Assembly: GCA_025175895.1 (NCBI GenBank)
Contig: CM046008.1
Span: forward strand, 23,639,255-23,703,254
Direction: 5' to 3'
From: Wurfbainia villosa
Lineage: Eukaryota; Streptophyta; Magnoliopsida; Zingiberales; Zingiberaceae
DNA: 64,000 nucleotides
In this document: piece by piece, positions 33,253 to 46,616 of the stretch
Position numbering within the stretch: position 1 is the first letter of the stretch
Layout of the letters: each line of letters starts with the position of its first letter
Position numbers and translations under genes: made by a program
The notes under the pieces: generated by a model
Seen by the model: the letters and a program-made list of their open reading frames with translations, nothing else
What the model was told of the DNA's origin: nothing
Database searches by the model: none

Positions 33253-36248
33253 CTTGCGAAAGATCGTATAAAATAGGTTTTCTCTATTTTATATGTGATA
33301 TAGAAGTAGGATAAATTTTATTATGAGTTGATAATTTCATTAGCAATTGTCAAACATAATAATATATCCAATGTCTTTTAAAAGTTAAAATGACATGGTG
33401 CATGGTTATGGCCTAGTCCCAAAAGGTTTGTGAATGTGTGTGTGTTGTAATTCTTAAATACGGCCTGCGTGTCGTGCCTTCCTCCTAAAATTCTTGTTGT
33501 AAAATTAGTTTTAGACTCGAATGTAACTCGAGTATTTCTCCTTTTGTAATGTACAAAACAAAGATGGAGGGTCCATTGGAAGATGAGGTTACAAGGAGGA
33601 GGTCAACACACAAGACAACCAAAAGGAAGCACTTAGGAGAAGATGCTATCCTGTTGGGATTTTCCGAGCCGCAAAAACCGCTTTTTGCGTTGCGGAAACC
33701 TCGAAAGCCCCCGGCCACGGATCCGTGCGAAGAAGTATTAAAACAAAACATGTATGTGCTTGTATAAAAACCCTAGATCTACCTTAGATCTAAGAGATAA
33801 GATCATTACCCTCGATGCGATGCCCTTCGCAAATCCCGCTCGTCCAAAAGTCCGCCGGAACTCGAGAGTGTCAAGTGCACACTCCTCTATGGTATCCACA
33901 CAAGCAATAGGTGGAAGAAAAACACACTTGAGTGTGCTAGCACTCCTAGGGTGTCTCGGCAAGATGAGGAAGGAGAGGGAGAGAGCTTGAGAGGAAAAGT
34001 TCCAAGGTTGAAGATGAAGTCAATTAGCCACCAAAAATCAATACCCCATCTAATGGAGTGGCCGGCCACTTCATGGAGGGGGGTTACATGCATGCATGTA
34101 ACTCCCATGACCCTTGATCTCCCTCATGATATGGCATCAATTGACAAAGTCAATGATGATGTGGAGCATCATCATTGGCCGCCCATGCCAAGTCATCACC
34201 ATGACATGGCATTTGGTCAAGTCAAACTTGACCTTTCATCTTCCCTCTCAAGTCAAGTCAAACTTGACCTCTAATCTCCCATGGTTGATCAAATCTAACC
34301 ACTTGACTCAAGTCAATTTAATTTAATGAATCTTTAATTTAAATTGATTTGATGAATCAAATCTCAATTAGACTCATTCAACACTTGAATCAACTTGAGT
34401 CAAACTCAATTAGTCTAATTTGGATTACTCTTAATCCAATTTGGTTCATCCCATGAACCTAATCCTCATGGTTCATCATATGAACCTAATCTCCATCTAA
34501 TTGCTCTTATGTGTGTGACTTATAGGTTCTTGTAACGCTGGCAATGTCCCTAAACCGATTTAGGAACATAAGCAATGAGCGGTATCTAGCAACACATCAT
34601 TGCTACCCAAGTTACAAGAATGTTGAGCTCCAACATCACCTTTGTGACTACTAATTGTGACTCTCACAATATGTGACAATGTCCTCTATCCTTGACATCT
34701 AGATTGACCAATCGAGGCATAGACCGTGTCATCCTTGCATAATCTAAATCTTGAACTCCAAGTAGACTCACTCTAATCAAATGAGCTCAATATCTCATAT
34801 TGACTCATTTGGGCATGGCCATGCACTTCGTGGTCTCACTCTATCAAGAATATCGATGTCACCCCCGTCATATAGGAGGGATAGATCCCATCTACACTCA
34901 CATCCCTCCGCATAATTCGTTACATACCCAGTAATCGCCTTTATAGTCCACCCATTTACGGGTGACGTTTGACGAAGCCAAAGTATGCAATTCATTATGT
35001 AGGGAACCATGGTGACTTCAGGTCTAAGGACTAATAGTCATACTAATAGCCACATGAGAAAGTATATGACACTCATATAACGATCCATGATACTTTCTCA
35101 TGGCGGGTCATTCAGTATACATTCTCCAATGCATACCCATGTGTCAACTTGATATCTCATATCCATGACTTGTGAGATCAAGTCATCTTGTTGACCTACA
35201 TGCTAGTCTCTACGCATTAACATTGTCCCTGAATGTTAATACTCGACTAGGAATGATTAAGAGTAGTATTCTCTATATCATCTCATTATCGATTCAACCA
35301 ATCGATTGATATAGATAAGAACCTACTACTCAAGGACATTATTATATTTAGTTATTTGGCACCAATACAAGTAAATATAATAACCATGTCTTTATTAATA
35401 GGAATATGATACAATAAAGTCCATACAACAATCATCATATGATTGGCTCTAGGGCTTTCACTAACATATCCCTAGGTTGACCAATCAATCTTTTCATTGG
35501 CTTGAGAAGATTGTAGAATAAGGGCCATAACCATGACACGCTTAGTTTAATATGTATGTGATGCATGTTAGTTTAGCTTGTATGTGATGCATGATTAGTT
35601 TAGCTTATATGTGATGTATGCTAATATGTATATGATACATGTTTATTTCTTAATAAGTCAAAAACGATATGCCTACCAAAGCTTGGTACTCACTACTTCC
35701 TCGATCATTTGTTATTGGGTTTGCCAAAGCAAAGCAATGCATTTTATCTTGGAAGAGTGCGAGTGGACAATCGTGATGTCCCGCTATCAAACTTGGTTAA
35801 GACTTAATTAAGTTTTCTTAATTAGTTAAGAAAGTAGAGGCATATATTAGCTTTGAACATAAGTTTTAAAATTAGTTTTATGTGATTTCCGAACATCAGC
35901 TTTGTCTTAGAAGTGGTCGTTGCTCCGATATCCAAGAAGGCCCCTGTGCCTCGCCACAGCCTGGAAGCTGGTTTAGGAATAAACACTAAACTAATCTAAA
36001 ACTTAACCAAAGCTATTAAAGAGTTACATCAGATGTAATTGGCAAAAGATTGCCTACCTAATTATACTACGTCTTGGGCGATTAGCCAAAGCTAACTCAA
36101 GACGAATTATAATGTGGATCTTTATCCCATATAAATTTATTGATAAATAGTAGCTATGAGAATTTAGTGGGAGCCTCATTTAATTAAAGGCCTAATTAAA
36201 TGATTTAGGTATGATACTTAACTTTGCATTTTAATGTTGTAGATCACC
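33253..36248 (+). other. Copia-T leader, split by a solo LTR
   Basis: Outside the solo LTR (33652-35466) this is non-coding leader. At 35543-35645 three imperfect copies of a GTATGTGATGCATG...TTTAGCTT repeat occur. No frame is credible. Confidence 0.65.
33652..35466 (-). mobile_element. Copia solo LTR in the Copia-T leader (duplication tatcc)
   Basis: On the minus strand it runs TGTTAGTGAAAGCCCTAGAG to GAAAATCCCAACA, 1815 bp, flanked by tatcc at 33647-33651 and 35467-35471. Its start resembles that of the Copia-T LTR (TGTTAGT..AAGCCCTAGAGCCAATCAT against TGTTAGTTATAGCCCTAAGAACCAATCAT). It contains a CAAGTCAAACTTGACCT repeat near 34215-34275. Confidence 0.85.
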
Positions 36249-36763
36249 ATGACATCTAACACGACACACCCCCTCAACTTTGCGATCGTCCTTGAGAAGG
36301 ACAAGCTTAATGGAGCGAACTTTCGTGACTGGTATAGGAACTTGAGGATTATCCTCAAACAAGAACGCAAACTGTATGTCCTAGAGCAGTCTACCCCTGA
36401 AACACCCGCCCATGCGGCCACTCGTGCTGAAAAGGATGCTTATAAGAAGCATCAAGATGACGCATTAGATGTGTCATGTCTTATGCTTGCCACCATGAAC
36501 TCTGAGCTTCAGAAGCAACATGAGAACATGGATGCCTATGATATGGTTGAGCATTTGAAACAACTATATCAAGGACAAGCTAGGCACGAGCGTTTTGAAG
36601 TGTCTAAGGCTCTTTTTGCATGCAAGATGCAAGAAGGAACACCTGTAGGAACTCACGTACTCAAAATGATTGGGTACGTTGAGAACCTTGAAAGACTAGG
36701 TTTTCCACTGAGCCAAGAATTGGCAACCGATGTTATCCTGCAATCGTTGCCGGAAGCATATAA
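36249..36763 (+). pseudogene. gag: Copia-T gag, first part
   Basis: The start codon at 36249 has a good plant context (CACCATGAC). About 171 residues encode a UBN2-type Gag: KLNGANFRDWYRNLR, VSCLMLATMNSELQKQ, LKQLYQGQARHERFEVSKALFACKM and MIGYVENLERLGFPLSQELATDVIL. The frame is open until T-B interrupts it after LPEAYN at the duplicated tataa; the protein resumes at 46622 (QFVMNYNMNEIDK). Apart from T-B this half of gag has no lesion. Confidence 0.88.
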
Positions 36764-39434
36764 TGTCACGCCCCGAGGGAGTCCCCGCCAGACGAAAATC
36801 CGGCAGCATCTCCCCTGTACGGGTGACAATACCAATTTTTATACAAGGCCTACACGGCCACTATACATCGGTCAACACGACCGGAATCATACCACATCAC
36901 ACGCAGATAATAATAAGGCCTCAGGCCAACAAATCTAGGTAAACAAAAGTCTACTCTAACTAGACTTACCCCTTCTGCCATCTGGGCAGGAATACTCAAC
37001 CGAAATCCAATCGAAATAAAAATCCGATCAAAGGTCCCTAAGGACATACCAAAACATCCACAGGTACAAATATCCAACTCCAGTCCTAAACATATATTCT
37101 AATCCAAATACCCAAAAACCGTAAACACAAATAACAAAATACACTTCCACGACGAGGGGGTTTGGCAGCTGGACTCTCCTGATAGCTTCATCCTGAAATA
37201 GATATAATCAACGGGGTGAGTTCAAAGAACTCTGCGGGTATAGTAGATATGAATAGCAAGAAATAGCTAACAATACTAATCATGCCAGTACAGTCTCATA
37301 TATATGGTAAGCAAGAAATAAATGCAAAAGGACTGTACTCACCTGAGTCTCCTACCCTGATATAGGAGCATGTGCCCTACTATAAGAGATAAAGTCATCA
37401 CCATATAAGAATATGAATCTCAGTATGCATGTCGATCATATGCAACATCCAAGGCATCAATACAATAATGTCGTGAAACACAATACAAATGCAATCCGTG
37501 CAAAATGCATGTCGTGCAAATGACATGGTCACCCCTGACGCCAGTCAGCCGCCTCACACGCAATGGTGAAGCCGAGTGGGTAGGGCTATGACAACTGTGC
37601 ACTCTGCCATCACTGCTCCTGAGTGACCGAGTGGACAGGATGCTGTCGGAGTACACCTATCCTCCTGCCCCAAACATAGTGGGGGAGCTAAGCTCTCATC
37701 TCCCGGTGTCATAGGCCAGAGGAGGGATCCGCCACGCTACCACGCGCGCCTCGTCGCTACCCATGAGCGGTCGAACGACAGAGCGCACACACCCTCCTGA
37801 TGTACCACTAACCCATGAGTGGCAGTGTGTGCAGGCCATGTAACTAGCTGCGGGCTCAACAATAATGGAACCCCGTCCAGCCAGCATGCAATCATGCAAG
37901 ATGGTGCATGATACTAAAGCATGTAAATCCAACTACAAATATCCATCCGAATAATATGCAAAGTCAATAAGTGCATATAACCGATCCAAGCAACCATGAT
38001 CCAAATAACACAGGGAAGATATAATCATACTGATCAAATGCATGTAGCAAATAGGCACTAAGCATACTAGGCATATAAACATGAAAAGTATTGCATGCTA
38101 TTCTAACTAACATATCAACTTGACTATATCTAAAAGATAAGTCAAAGTACCCGCCTGATAAAATGTCCGCAAAAGAACCAAATCGTCACGACCGTGAACC
38201 TGCCTCGTGACCGAAACCTGCATACAGCATAACTATTGTTAAGCACTAAGATACGATCCATCGTCAAATCAAATCCTAAGCCGATTTCGGACATAAACCA
38301 ATTAACCCAAATGCTTAATAAAATCCCGGTCAACTAGATTGATCTAGTTATCCCATTTAACCTAATCAATCCTCCATAAATAATTACAGAACTAATCAAC
38401 CTCACCGAAATCAACAACCCTTCACAGTCGGCAAAACCTCACAGCCGTCTCAAACGACCCAAACCTCTAATTCACAGCCAACTCCACAGATCACACACCA
38501 TACATGACTGCCTAGCAAAATCCAACAATTAACAAATGAAAGGAGGGTAAATCTGCTTACTAAACTAGGACCTCCACCTGACCCTTCCCTAAAGCCGCCT
38601 TGTACACTTGAAAACGCAACTATAATACCACTGCCCTAATTCCCCTGTTCCCTATAGAAATCACAAACATAGAACACCACATCTCGTTAAATTGATATCC
38701 ATCTCAAAGGAAAGGAATCCTGTCCCAGATTAAGAGAGAACAGAGCTTACCGATCTCCGATGACCACCGGCAGACTCTAAGCCGTACGCTCACTGTCGAC
38801 TTGGCTGCTAGTTCCGGTGGCTACGGGCGAGAGCGTTAAGGCGCGCGGATCGCCGGAGGCACGGCAGCAAAGGGACTACGGCCGGTGAATCGCTTGGAGA
38901 AGATCGCGGCGGCGGTGGTTACACGGGCGATGCGGCTTCAGTAATCGCAGGGTGCGCGATCGAGGGTAGTAGATCGCCGGTGCGACGTGCGATCCGGAGA
39001 GGTCGGCGGTGACAGAGAGGACTACGACGTCGACTGGGCGATCGTTGCAAGGTCTGTGGCGCCGGCAAGGCTGGCGGCGTCGGCTGGGCGATCGCTGCCA
39101 AGGAGGGGGTCGCACCATCTCGTCGAGCATGGAGCAACCGAAGGGGCGGCGTTGAGGTTAAGCGGCGATCGCGACGCGGTGGTTGTTGTCTGCGGCGCGA
39201 GGAGAAGGAACGGGAAGTTTGGGAACGAGAATCGGGGAAAATTAGAGAGAAACCTAGGTTTTTATTTTTTTTGTAAAACCTTAGTAAATTAATTATCCCC
39301 GTAAATATCTCGTACGACCTCCGTTTAAATCCAGAAAATTTCTTAAAATTCCCCAAAAATCCCGAAAAATTTCCAGGATTATTTCCTTAATTATTTGGCC
39401 ATTTCATTTCGTATTTTAATTTCAGTATTTTACA
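36764..39434 (-). repeat. T-B 3' LTR (2.67 kb)
   Basis: It contains a GC-rich leader at about 38760-39235 and splice-like sites on the minus strand: a donor TCG/GTAAGCTC near 38754, an acceptor TTTCAG near 37190, and a 14-nt exon-like piece 37343-37356 with donor CTCAG/GTGAGTAC. A 145-codon minus-strand frame at 38919-39356 lies in the GC-rich part and is not called a gene. Confidence 0.85.
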
Positions 39435-40094
39435 TTCTACCCAACTAATAAAAATTTGGTCCCCAAATTTCCTACTCGTATATTAGTACGAGATGTCCCA
39501 ACAACCATCTCAAGCATTTGGAGACAAGTCACACCTCAAGTGACTAAGTGGGGTTACTGATATCCCTTAACATCCAATCACACTTGCTTCTAGCAGCCCT
39601 TCCAAAGTATGAATAGTATCTTCATATCGACCACCTATAACAAGTACCTAACTGTACCTGAGTGGATCTCTATATCCGTGACCTATTAAAGACTTTACCA
39701 TAATCCTAAGGTAAATCTTGAATCGCTATCGCATCCGATACTCAAAGATACTCCATGAACTGGAAATCTTCATAGTATAAACCTATCCAAATGATCCAAC
39801 AACTCATCGTATGGATCTAGAAAATGAGTGGACTTAGCTAATCATACTAAGTCCTTTCTGAATTCCAAATAATCTCCCAACACTGTCCCTCATACTAGGC
39901 TTTCACGTCCAACTCGGTACAGAACCTTGCTGATTATTTATATACCACCTTTACCAAACTTCCAAATCAACTATATTCCGCATGTCGTTCCTCCACGGAG
40001 AACGTTTCAATACTTACTATTTTCCGGATACAATCTTAAACATCTGTAACATATACAACCTATTGCAATCTTCAGCAATACCTATCAAAATATC

Positions 40095-42890
40095 GTGACC
40101 AAGTCTCGTGGTTCTCGGAGTAATGCAAAAGACACTACTTACGGGCAACGACATGCTACCACGACCGGGACTCATAGCCAGTCAAGATGCCATGTAGCTA
40201 TCTAGCCACCTACTACATACAAATTCCAATATCACTCATTCCGAACCGGTAGAGCAAGAGTACAACTCTATGGTAAATGCTCTCTATCATCACAACAGGA
40301 ATCTATCTGTTGTTCCCGAATCAATAATAACTCTTCCGAAATTCAAATGCAACTACACAGTAGCTAGCTAAAACCTCATAAGCATATCTGCTCATCTCTA
40401 CAAAACAACATAACAACTCCTACTAGGTCCACGTCATATATATATATGACAACCCATCTCGTAGTTCCTCATTTGACGTAACCATGGGATACGTCTCAAT
40501 CAACTAAAACAGAAACGCTCCATTCTCTGAAACATTGCATCCGCATACAATACCCTTCCTTCCACCCGAGAATGATCAAACCACACGGGTGTAAAAGTCA
40601 ATCATTGTCTGAGCTGTGAAACTAATTTCACAAGCTTTAGACCAAATAAATTCCATCACCAGTCAGCGGTATAGTACCACTAGAACATCCTATCCATATC
40701 TATGGTAATAATCAAATCAATACCAAAAAAAATCATCATCTACGGTGGCCGAGTGCTCAACTCCAACTACCACCATCACAAATGATCCAATCGTGTCCAG
40801 AATACACGATTTCCCAAATCCCTGGACGACTAAGTCGTCAATAAGTCTAATAAGATAATCAAAAGCTCAAATAATTCATACCAAGTATGAAATTGTCATC
40901 GCTACACACATGTATTCTCTTTACTCTAAGCTGATGATATAAAAAAATCATCACAACGACAATGATAATTGTAGGACACCATGTCCCTACAATATCATCA
41001 CACCAATCACCAATCAATCCTAGAGTATATATAGGTATCCTATAGCTGATCTAAATAGATCATATATATCCACAATGAAGGATATTCATTTCCTTCTACA
41101 GCTACCGCATTCTATCATCGATAATCAATGCATAACCTCAAAGGTTCATCTCTCTTTTAACAAAGAGTTTCGGATCTTCTCTGGAAGAAATTCTGGGACA
41201 GATAAATGTCCGCTCCAATACCTCCTATAATAAGGTAAAACGATCTTTCATCGTCTTAACCAGTGTACGCATACACGCCTTATCCATAACCAAATCACTA
41301 ATAGTAGGGACTGATATTTTCTGAGGGTTTACTCCTTGACCTTCAAATGGATGACTAGCAGGCCATATTCCTAGCTTCCTAATTCGACATCAGTCGACAC
41401 CTCTAAAGAATCCGTACCTCTGAAATCATCATTAGATTACTCAAGATCAATACGTCGTCGAACTCGTCCACGCCCATGAGTAGGGGCAATTTCACTAAGT
41501 CAATAGTTTTCCTAACCATTAAAGTACAGTAACCACTAAAGACAATACTTTTCCTATAGCTCAGAGATATCCTTCAGCTCGTCTGGTCCCAAAACCCAAG
41601 AACTCCCAAAAATCCAAGGAAAAGAAAATCCTCGATACACCAAAACCAAACCAAAACCGCAAACCAATAAAATGGTCACGTCCTGGGGGCATATCCGTCA
41701 TCCAAATGACAAGGGAGCCCCTTAGTGACAATATCCAGAATCCATGGACCAAATCTGGTAAAAACCTCGAAATAATTATAGAAATATAAGTATTTCAATA
41801 ACTGCATGCATGCACGACTAAACATATATCAATCAAAGTAAAATAGTTTTATGACCCCAAATCCAATTGCGACCAAAAATCCAAAGTGCATAAATAAAAT
41901 GCAACACCGATAAAGTAAATAAAGCAGCATCTCGACGATGCAGTGGGACAAGCACGGCAAGGAACTCTCTGAGCGACTCAAAGGTAGGTCAACATGACAC
42001 GTCCTCCATCAATTAACCTAGAGTATAAGTGAGGAGGGGGGTGTGTACAACCACTCTATGGATGTATAGACAATAGTGCATAATCATAATGCACATAATG
42101 GAAGTCACAGGGAACAAGCTAGAGTAACCCAACCCTCAGAGTACCAATATCAGTCTGCAACTATCCTGATCAGCAGTATATCAAATATACCCGCAACATA
42201 CATAACCACTGCAACAAGCAGTGCTCATCCGGATACCACGACAAAGTCTCGTGGCTCTCACACAAAAAGGAAACTATCTATGAGCTACCTCGAAGGTAAC
42301 CCATGGGCCGACAATCAATAGCACGGTCTACGCGCAACTATATGCTACCACGAATGAGACTCGTGGATAGACAGACTGTATATAAATATCTAATTATTGA
42401 CTGCACGCTCTGGCGTACTACCACCAATAGGTCGCGTGAGCAGTCGATTATCCTAGGTTGTTAAGCCTAGGGTTATCCAATACATCCAGTATAAAACGAC
42501 CATTGACGTCGACAAAGATCATCGATCTATAATTAAACCCATTGAGGCGGTCAAGCGAGGGTTTTAACACCTCCAATACAAAAGGTCTACCAAAGCCGGT
42601 AAAGATCATCGACTAATAAATAAATAAGTCGAGATGGTTAAGTCTAGCTTTCCAACCCTTCTAACATGATCGGTTATCAAGGTCGATCAAAATCATAAGT
42701 CCACCAATAATCACGTCGAGACGATTAATCATTGGGTTTCGTCTCAACTAACAAGAAACGCCTATCAAAGCCAATAAAGGCCACAAATCTACTATCAAGC
42801 CCTTCAAGAGGGTTAAGCCTAAATTATATCGTCCTACCAGTTCAATCATGCATGCCCCAATCTGCTACCACGAACATATCTCGTGGGTAC
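40095..42890 (+). repeat. Dispersed CCACGA...TCGTGG hairpins in T-B
   Basis: Short inverted repeats occur near 42235 (CCACGACAAAGTCTCGTGG), 42346 (CTACCACGAATGAGACTCGTGG) and 42870 (CCACGAACATATCTCGTGG), with partial forms near 40100, 40157 and 42420. A similar CCGTGGTATGAGTTGACCACGG lies in T-A near 15903. Confidence 0.55.
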
Positions 42891-43977
42891 TTAAGACGTA
42901 AAGTAGCTATCTTGCTACAGACATCATACGAATCCGATTATCACCAACTCTGAACGAATAACGCAAGAGTATATCTTGCAGTAGGTCATCTCAACCATGC
43001 ATGAGAGACCACATGTATACAAAGCACCTACCTATAGAGAGACTCTACTGCAGACTCTCTCTCTCAACCAAGAATGGGAGATATAGTAAGGATTAATCGC
43101 ATCCTAATCATTCGACCTCCGATCACCATATCACAGAAACAGTAAATGGGTAATCACATACCAATATGCACATCCGGTTATTACGCCTAGGGTTCCAACA
43201 CCTAGGGTTCTACTAATATTGTTTCATTCCTGAAATCCGCTCCTACCGAATAACCTCATCTAAGTTATTCTATCTCTACCAGTCTTAATTATGGTATCCA
43301 CCACAAAACACATAACCATATAAACATGTAACACACTGTCTAATAAACGACAACATAGTCATATCAATGGCAATCAATAGCCGAAATTAATTTAGGTATA
43401 GCTAAAGGGTCATGCCAGACAAGGTCAAGGCAATACTAAATAAAACATCAGATGCCTATATATACTCTAAACTACATAAACTGTAATCATGTCATCATGC
43501 CTTCTACGAATTTATCCATCTTATTCATATTATTCAACTAGTCTAATAATCCTAATACTAGTCAAATCCTAAGTGGTAAACATCTACCAATAATATCTAA
43601 TCATTTTTATCACAATGATAACAAGCTACGTATAGCAGTAATAGCAATTTATAACCAAATGCTATCTATAAACCAGCAACCTAAAAATCTAACAGTCTAA
43701 CAGATATCAAGTTAAAGCAATACTAGATAAAACATGATATCACCGCATAACCAAATATAACCAATATAAATATATACCAAATCTAGAAAATTTTCTAGAA
43801 TTTATTTACCTGTTAGCTGTCTGGAGATGTCCTGCGCAAATCCCCATATTGACCTCACATAATACCTCAATTTCAAACATAAAAATCGCTTAAACTGCAT
43901 AACTCGAAAATACCCAGTTAACTCCGCCAAACTCGAACTCCATAAACCCAAAAACCCTAAGGAACTCGGAAACCTAC

Positions 43978-43996
43978 GCTCTGATACCAAATAAAT
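43978..43996 (-). promoter_or_regulatory. Primer binding site of T-B
   Basis: The minus strand reads TTGGTATCAGAGC six bases after the LTR end GGCGTGACA (spacer ATTTAT). Confidence 0.85.
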
Positions 43997-46616
43997 TGTC
44001 ACGCCCCGAGGGAGTCCCCGCCAGACGAAAATCCGGCAGCATCTCCCCTGTACGGGTGACAATACCAATTTTTATACAAGGCCTACACGGCCACTATACA
44101 TCGGTCAACACGACCGGAATCATACCACATCACACGCAGATAATAATAAGGCCTCAGGCCAACAAATCTAGGTAAACAAAAGTCTACTCTAACTAGACTT
44201 ACCCCTTCGCCATCTGGCGGGAATACTCAACCAAATCCAATCAAATAAAAATCCGATCAAAGGTCCCTAAGGACATACCAAAACATCCACAGTACAAATA
44301 TCCAACTCCGGTCCTAAACATATATTCTAATCCAAATAAAAACCGTAAACACAAATAACAAAATACACTTCCACGCGAGGAGTTTGGCGGTTGGACTCTC
44401 TGATAGCCCATCCTCTGAAATAGATATAATCGGGGTGAGTTGAAAGAACTCTGTATAGTAGATATGAATAGCAAGAAATAGCTAACAATACTAATCATGC
44501 CAGTACAGTCTCATATATATGGTAAGCAAGAAATAAATGCAAAAGGACTGTACTCACCTGAGTCTCCTACCCTGATATAGGAGCACGTGCCCTACTATAA
44601 GAGATAAAGTCATCACATATATAAGAATATGAATCCTGTATGTCAATCATATGCAACATCCAAGGCATCAATACAATAATGCAAAGAAACACAATACAAA
44701 TGCAATCCGTGCAAAAATGCATGTCGTAAATGACATGGTCACCCCGCCACACCGCCTCACACGCAATGGTGAAGCCGAGTGGGTAGGGCTATGACAATGC
44801 ACTCGCCATCATCGCTCTGAGTGACCAGAGTGGGACAGGGATGCCGAGTACACCTATCCTCCCGCCCCAAACATAGTGGGGAGCTAAGCTCTCATCTCCC
44901 GGTGTCATAGGCGGAGGAGGGATCCTCGCTACTACGCGCCTGTCGCTACCCATGGCGGTCCAATGGCGACAGAGCAATGCACACCCTCCGATGTACCACT
45001 AACCCATGAGTGGCAGTGTGTGCAGGCCATGTAACTAGCTGCGGGCTCAACAATAATGGAACCCCGTCCAGCCAGCATGCAATCATGCAAGATGGTGCAT
45101 GATACTAAAGCATGTAAATCCAACTACAAATATCCATCCGAATAATATGCAAAGTCAATAAGTGCATATAACTGATCCAAGCAACCATGATCCAAATAAC
45201 ACAGGGAAGATATAATCATACTGATCAAATGCATGTAGCAAATAGGCACTAAGCATACTAGGCATATAAACATGAAAAGTATTGCATGCTCTTCTAACTA
45301 ACATATCAACTTGACTATATCTAAAAGATAAGTCAAAGTACACTTTGATAAAATGTCCATGAAAAGAACCAAATCGTCACGAGTAGAACACGCCTCGTGG
45401 AAAAACACTGCATACAAAGATAACTATTGTTAAGCACTAAGATACGATCCATCGTCAAATCAAATCCTAAGCCGATTTCGGACATAAACCAATTAACCCA
45501 AATGCTTAATAAAATCCCGGTCAACTAGATTGATCTAGTTATCCCATTTAACCTAATCAATCCTCCATAAATAATTCTGAGAACTAATCAACCTCACCGA
45601 AATCAACAACCCTTCACAGTCGGCAAAACCTCACAGCCGTCTCAAACGACCCAAACCTCTAATTCACAGCCAACTCCACAGATCACACACCATACATGAC
45701 TGCCTAGCAAAATCCAACAATTAACAAATGAAAGGAGGGTAAATCAAGCTTACCAGCCCTAGGGACCTCCACATGACCCTTCCCTAAAGCCGCCTTGTAC
45801 ACTTGAAAACGCAACTATAATACCACTGCCCTAATTCCCCTGTTCCCTATAGAAATCACAAACATAGAACACCACATCTCGTTAAATTGATATCCATCTC
45901 AAATGAAAGGAATCTTGTCCCAGATTAAGAGAGAACAGAGCTTACCGATCCAGACTCTAAGCACTGTCGACTTGGCTGCTAGTTCCGGTGGCTACGGGCG
46001 AGAGCGTTGGCAAGGCTGCGGACTGGCCGGAGGACGGCCGACGCTGGCAAAGGGACGGCCGGCGGTGAATCGGCGCTGTGGAGAAGACTGCGGCGGCGGT
46101 GGTTGGCCACCGGCGCATGCGGCTCGGCGCAGAATCGCAGGTGGGTGCGCGATCGAGGGTAGTAGATCGCCGGTGCGACGTGCGATCCGGAGAGGTCGGC
46201 GGTGACAGAGAGGACTACGTCGCCGACGCGATCGACGCAAGGTCTGGCGCCGGAAGGTCGGGCGCTTACCGGGCGATCCGCTAAGGAGGGGGTCGCACCA
46301 TCTCGTCGAGCATGGAGCAACCGAAGGGGCGGCGTTGAGGTTAAGCGGCGATCGCGACGCGGTGGTTGTTGTCTGCGGCGCGAGGAGAAGGAACGGGAAG
46401 TTTGGGAACGAGAATCGGGGAAAAATTAGAGAGAAACCTAGGTTTTTATTTTTAGTAAAACCTTAGTAAATTAATTATCCCCGTAAATATCTCGTACGAC
46501 CTCCGTTTAAATCCAGAAAATTTCTTAAAATTCCCCAAAAATCCCGAAAAATTTCCAGGATTATTTCCTTAATTATTTGGCCATTTCATTTCGTATTTTA
46601 ATTTCAGTATTTTACA
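43997..46616 (-). repeat. T-B 5' LTR (2.62 kb)
   Basis: It is colinear with 36764-39434 but about 50 bp shorter. Many small gaps of 1-15 bp are scattered through 44200-45000, 45340-45420 and 45940-46290, more than expected from the low rate of substitution. Both LTRs keep the TCG/GTAAGCTC donor-like site (near 45942 here). Confidence 0.85.

Larger units (their letters stand above)
39435..43996 (-). pseudogene. T-B decayed internal region
   Basis: Minus-strand homology to T-A can be followed at 41090-41200 (reverse transcriptase remnant with TTATGCATTGATTATCGATGAT), 40735-40810 and 40340-40570 (RNase H remnant). No frame exceeds about 80 codons. The polypurine tract region reads TTTGGGGACCAAATTTTTATTAG on the minus strand next to the LTR. 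Short hairpins with CCACGA and TCGTGG arms recur. Confidence 0.7.
36764..46616 (-). mobile_element. T-B: Tekay/Del-like gypsy element, minus strand (duplication tataa)
   Basis: LTRs 43997-46616 (5' on the minus strand) and 36764-39434 (3'); internal 39435-43996. On the minus strand LTRs run TGTAAAATACTG to CTCGGGGCGTGACA. The duplication tataa lies at 36759-36763 and 46617-46621, inside a copia gag codon series, so the insertion is certain. A PBS (TTGGTATCAGAGC) and a polypurine tract are in place. The internal region (4.6 kb) has no long frame and is homologous to the decayed interior of T-A. Confidence 0.9.

Noticed and set aside
38919..39356. 145-codon minus-strand frame as a host gene
   Set aside because: It lies in the GC-rich leader of the T-B LTR, is low in complexity (Arg, Pro, Ser), and is not kept in the partner LTR at 45940-46430.
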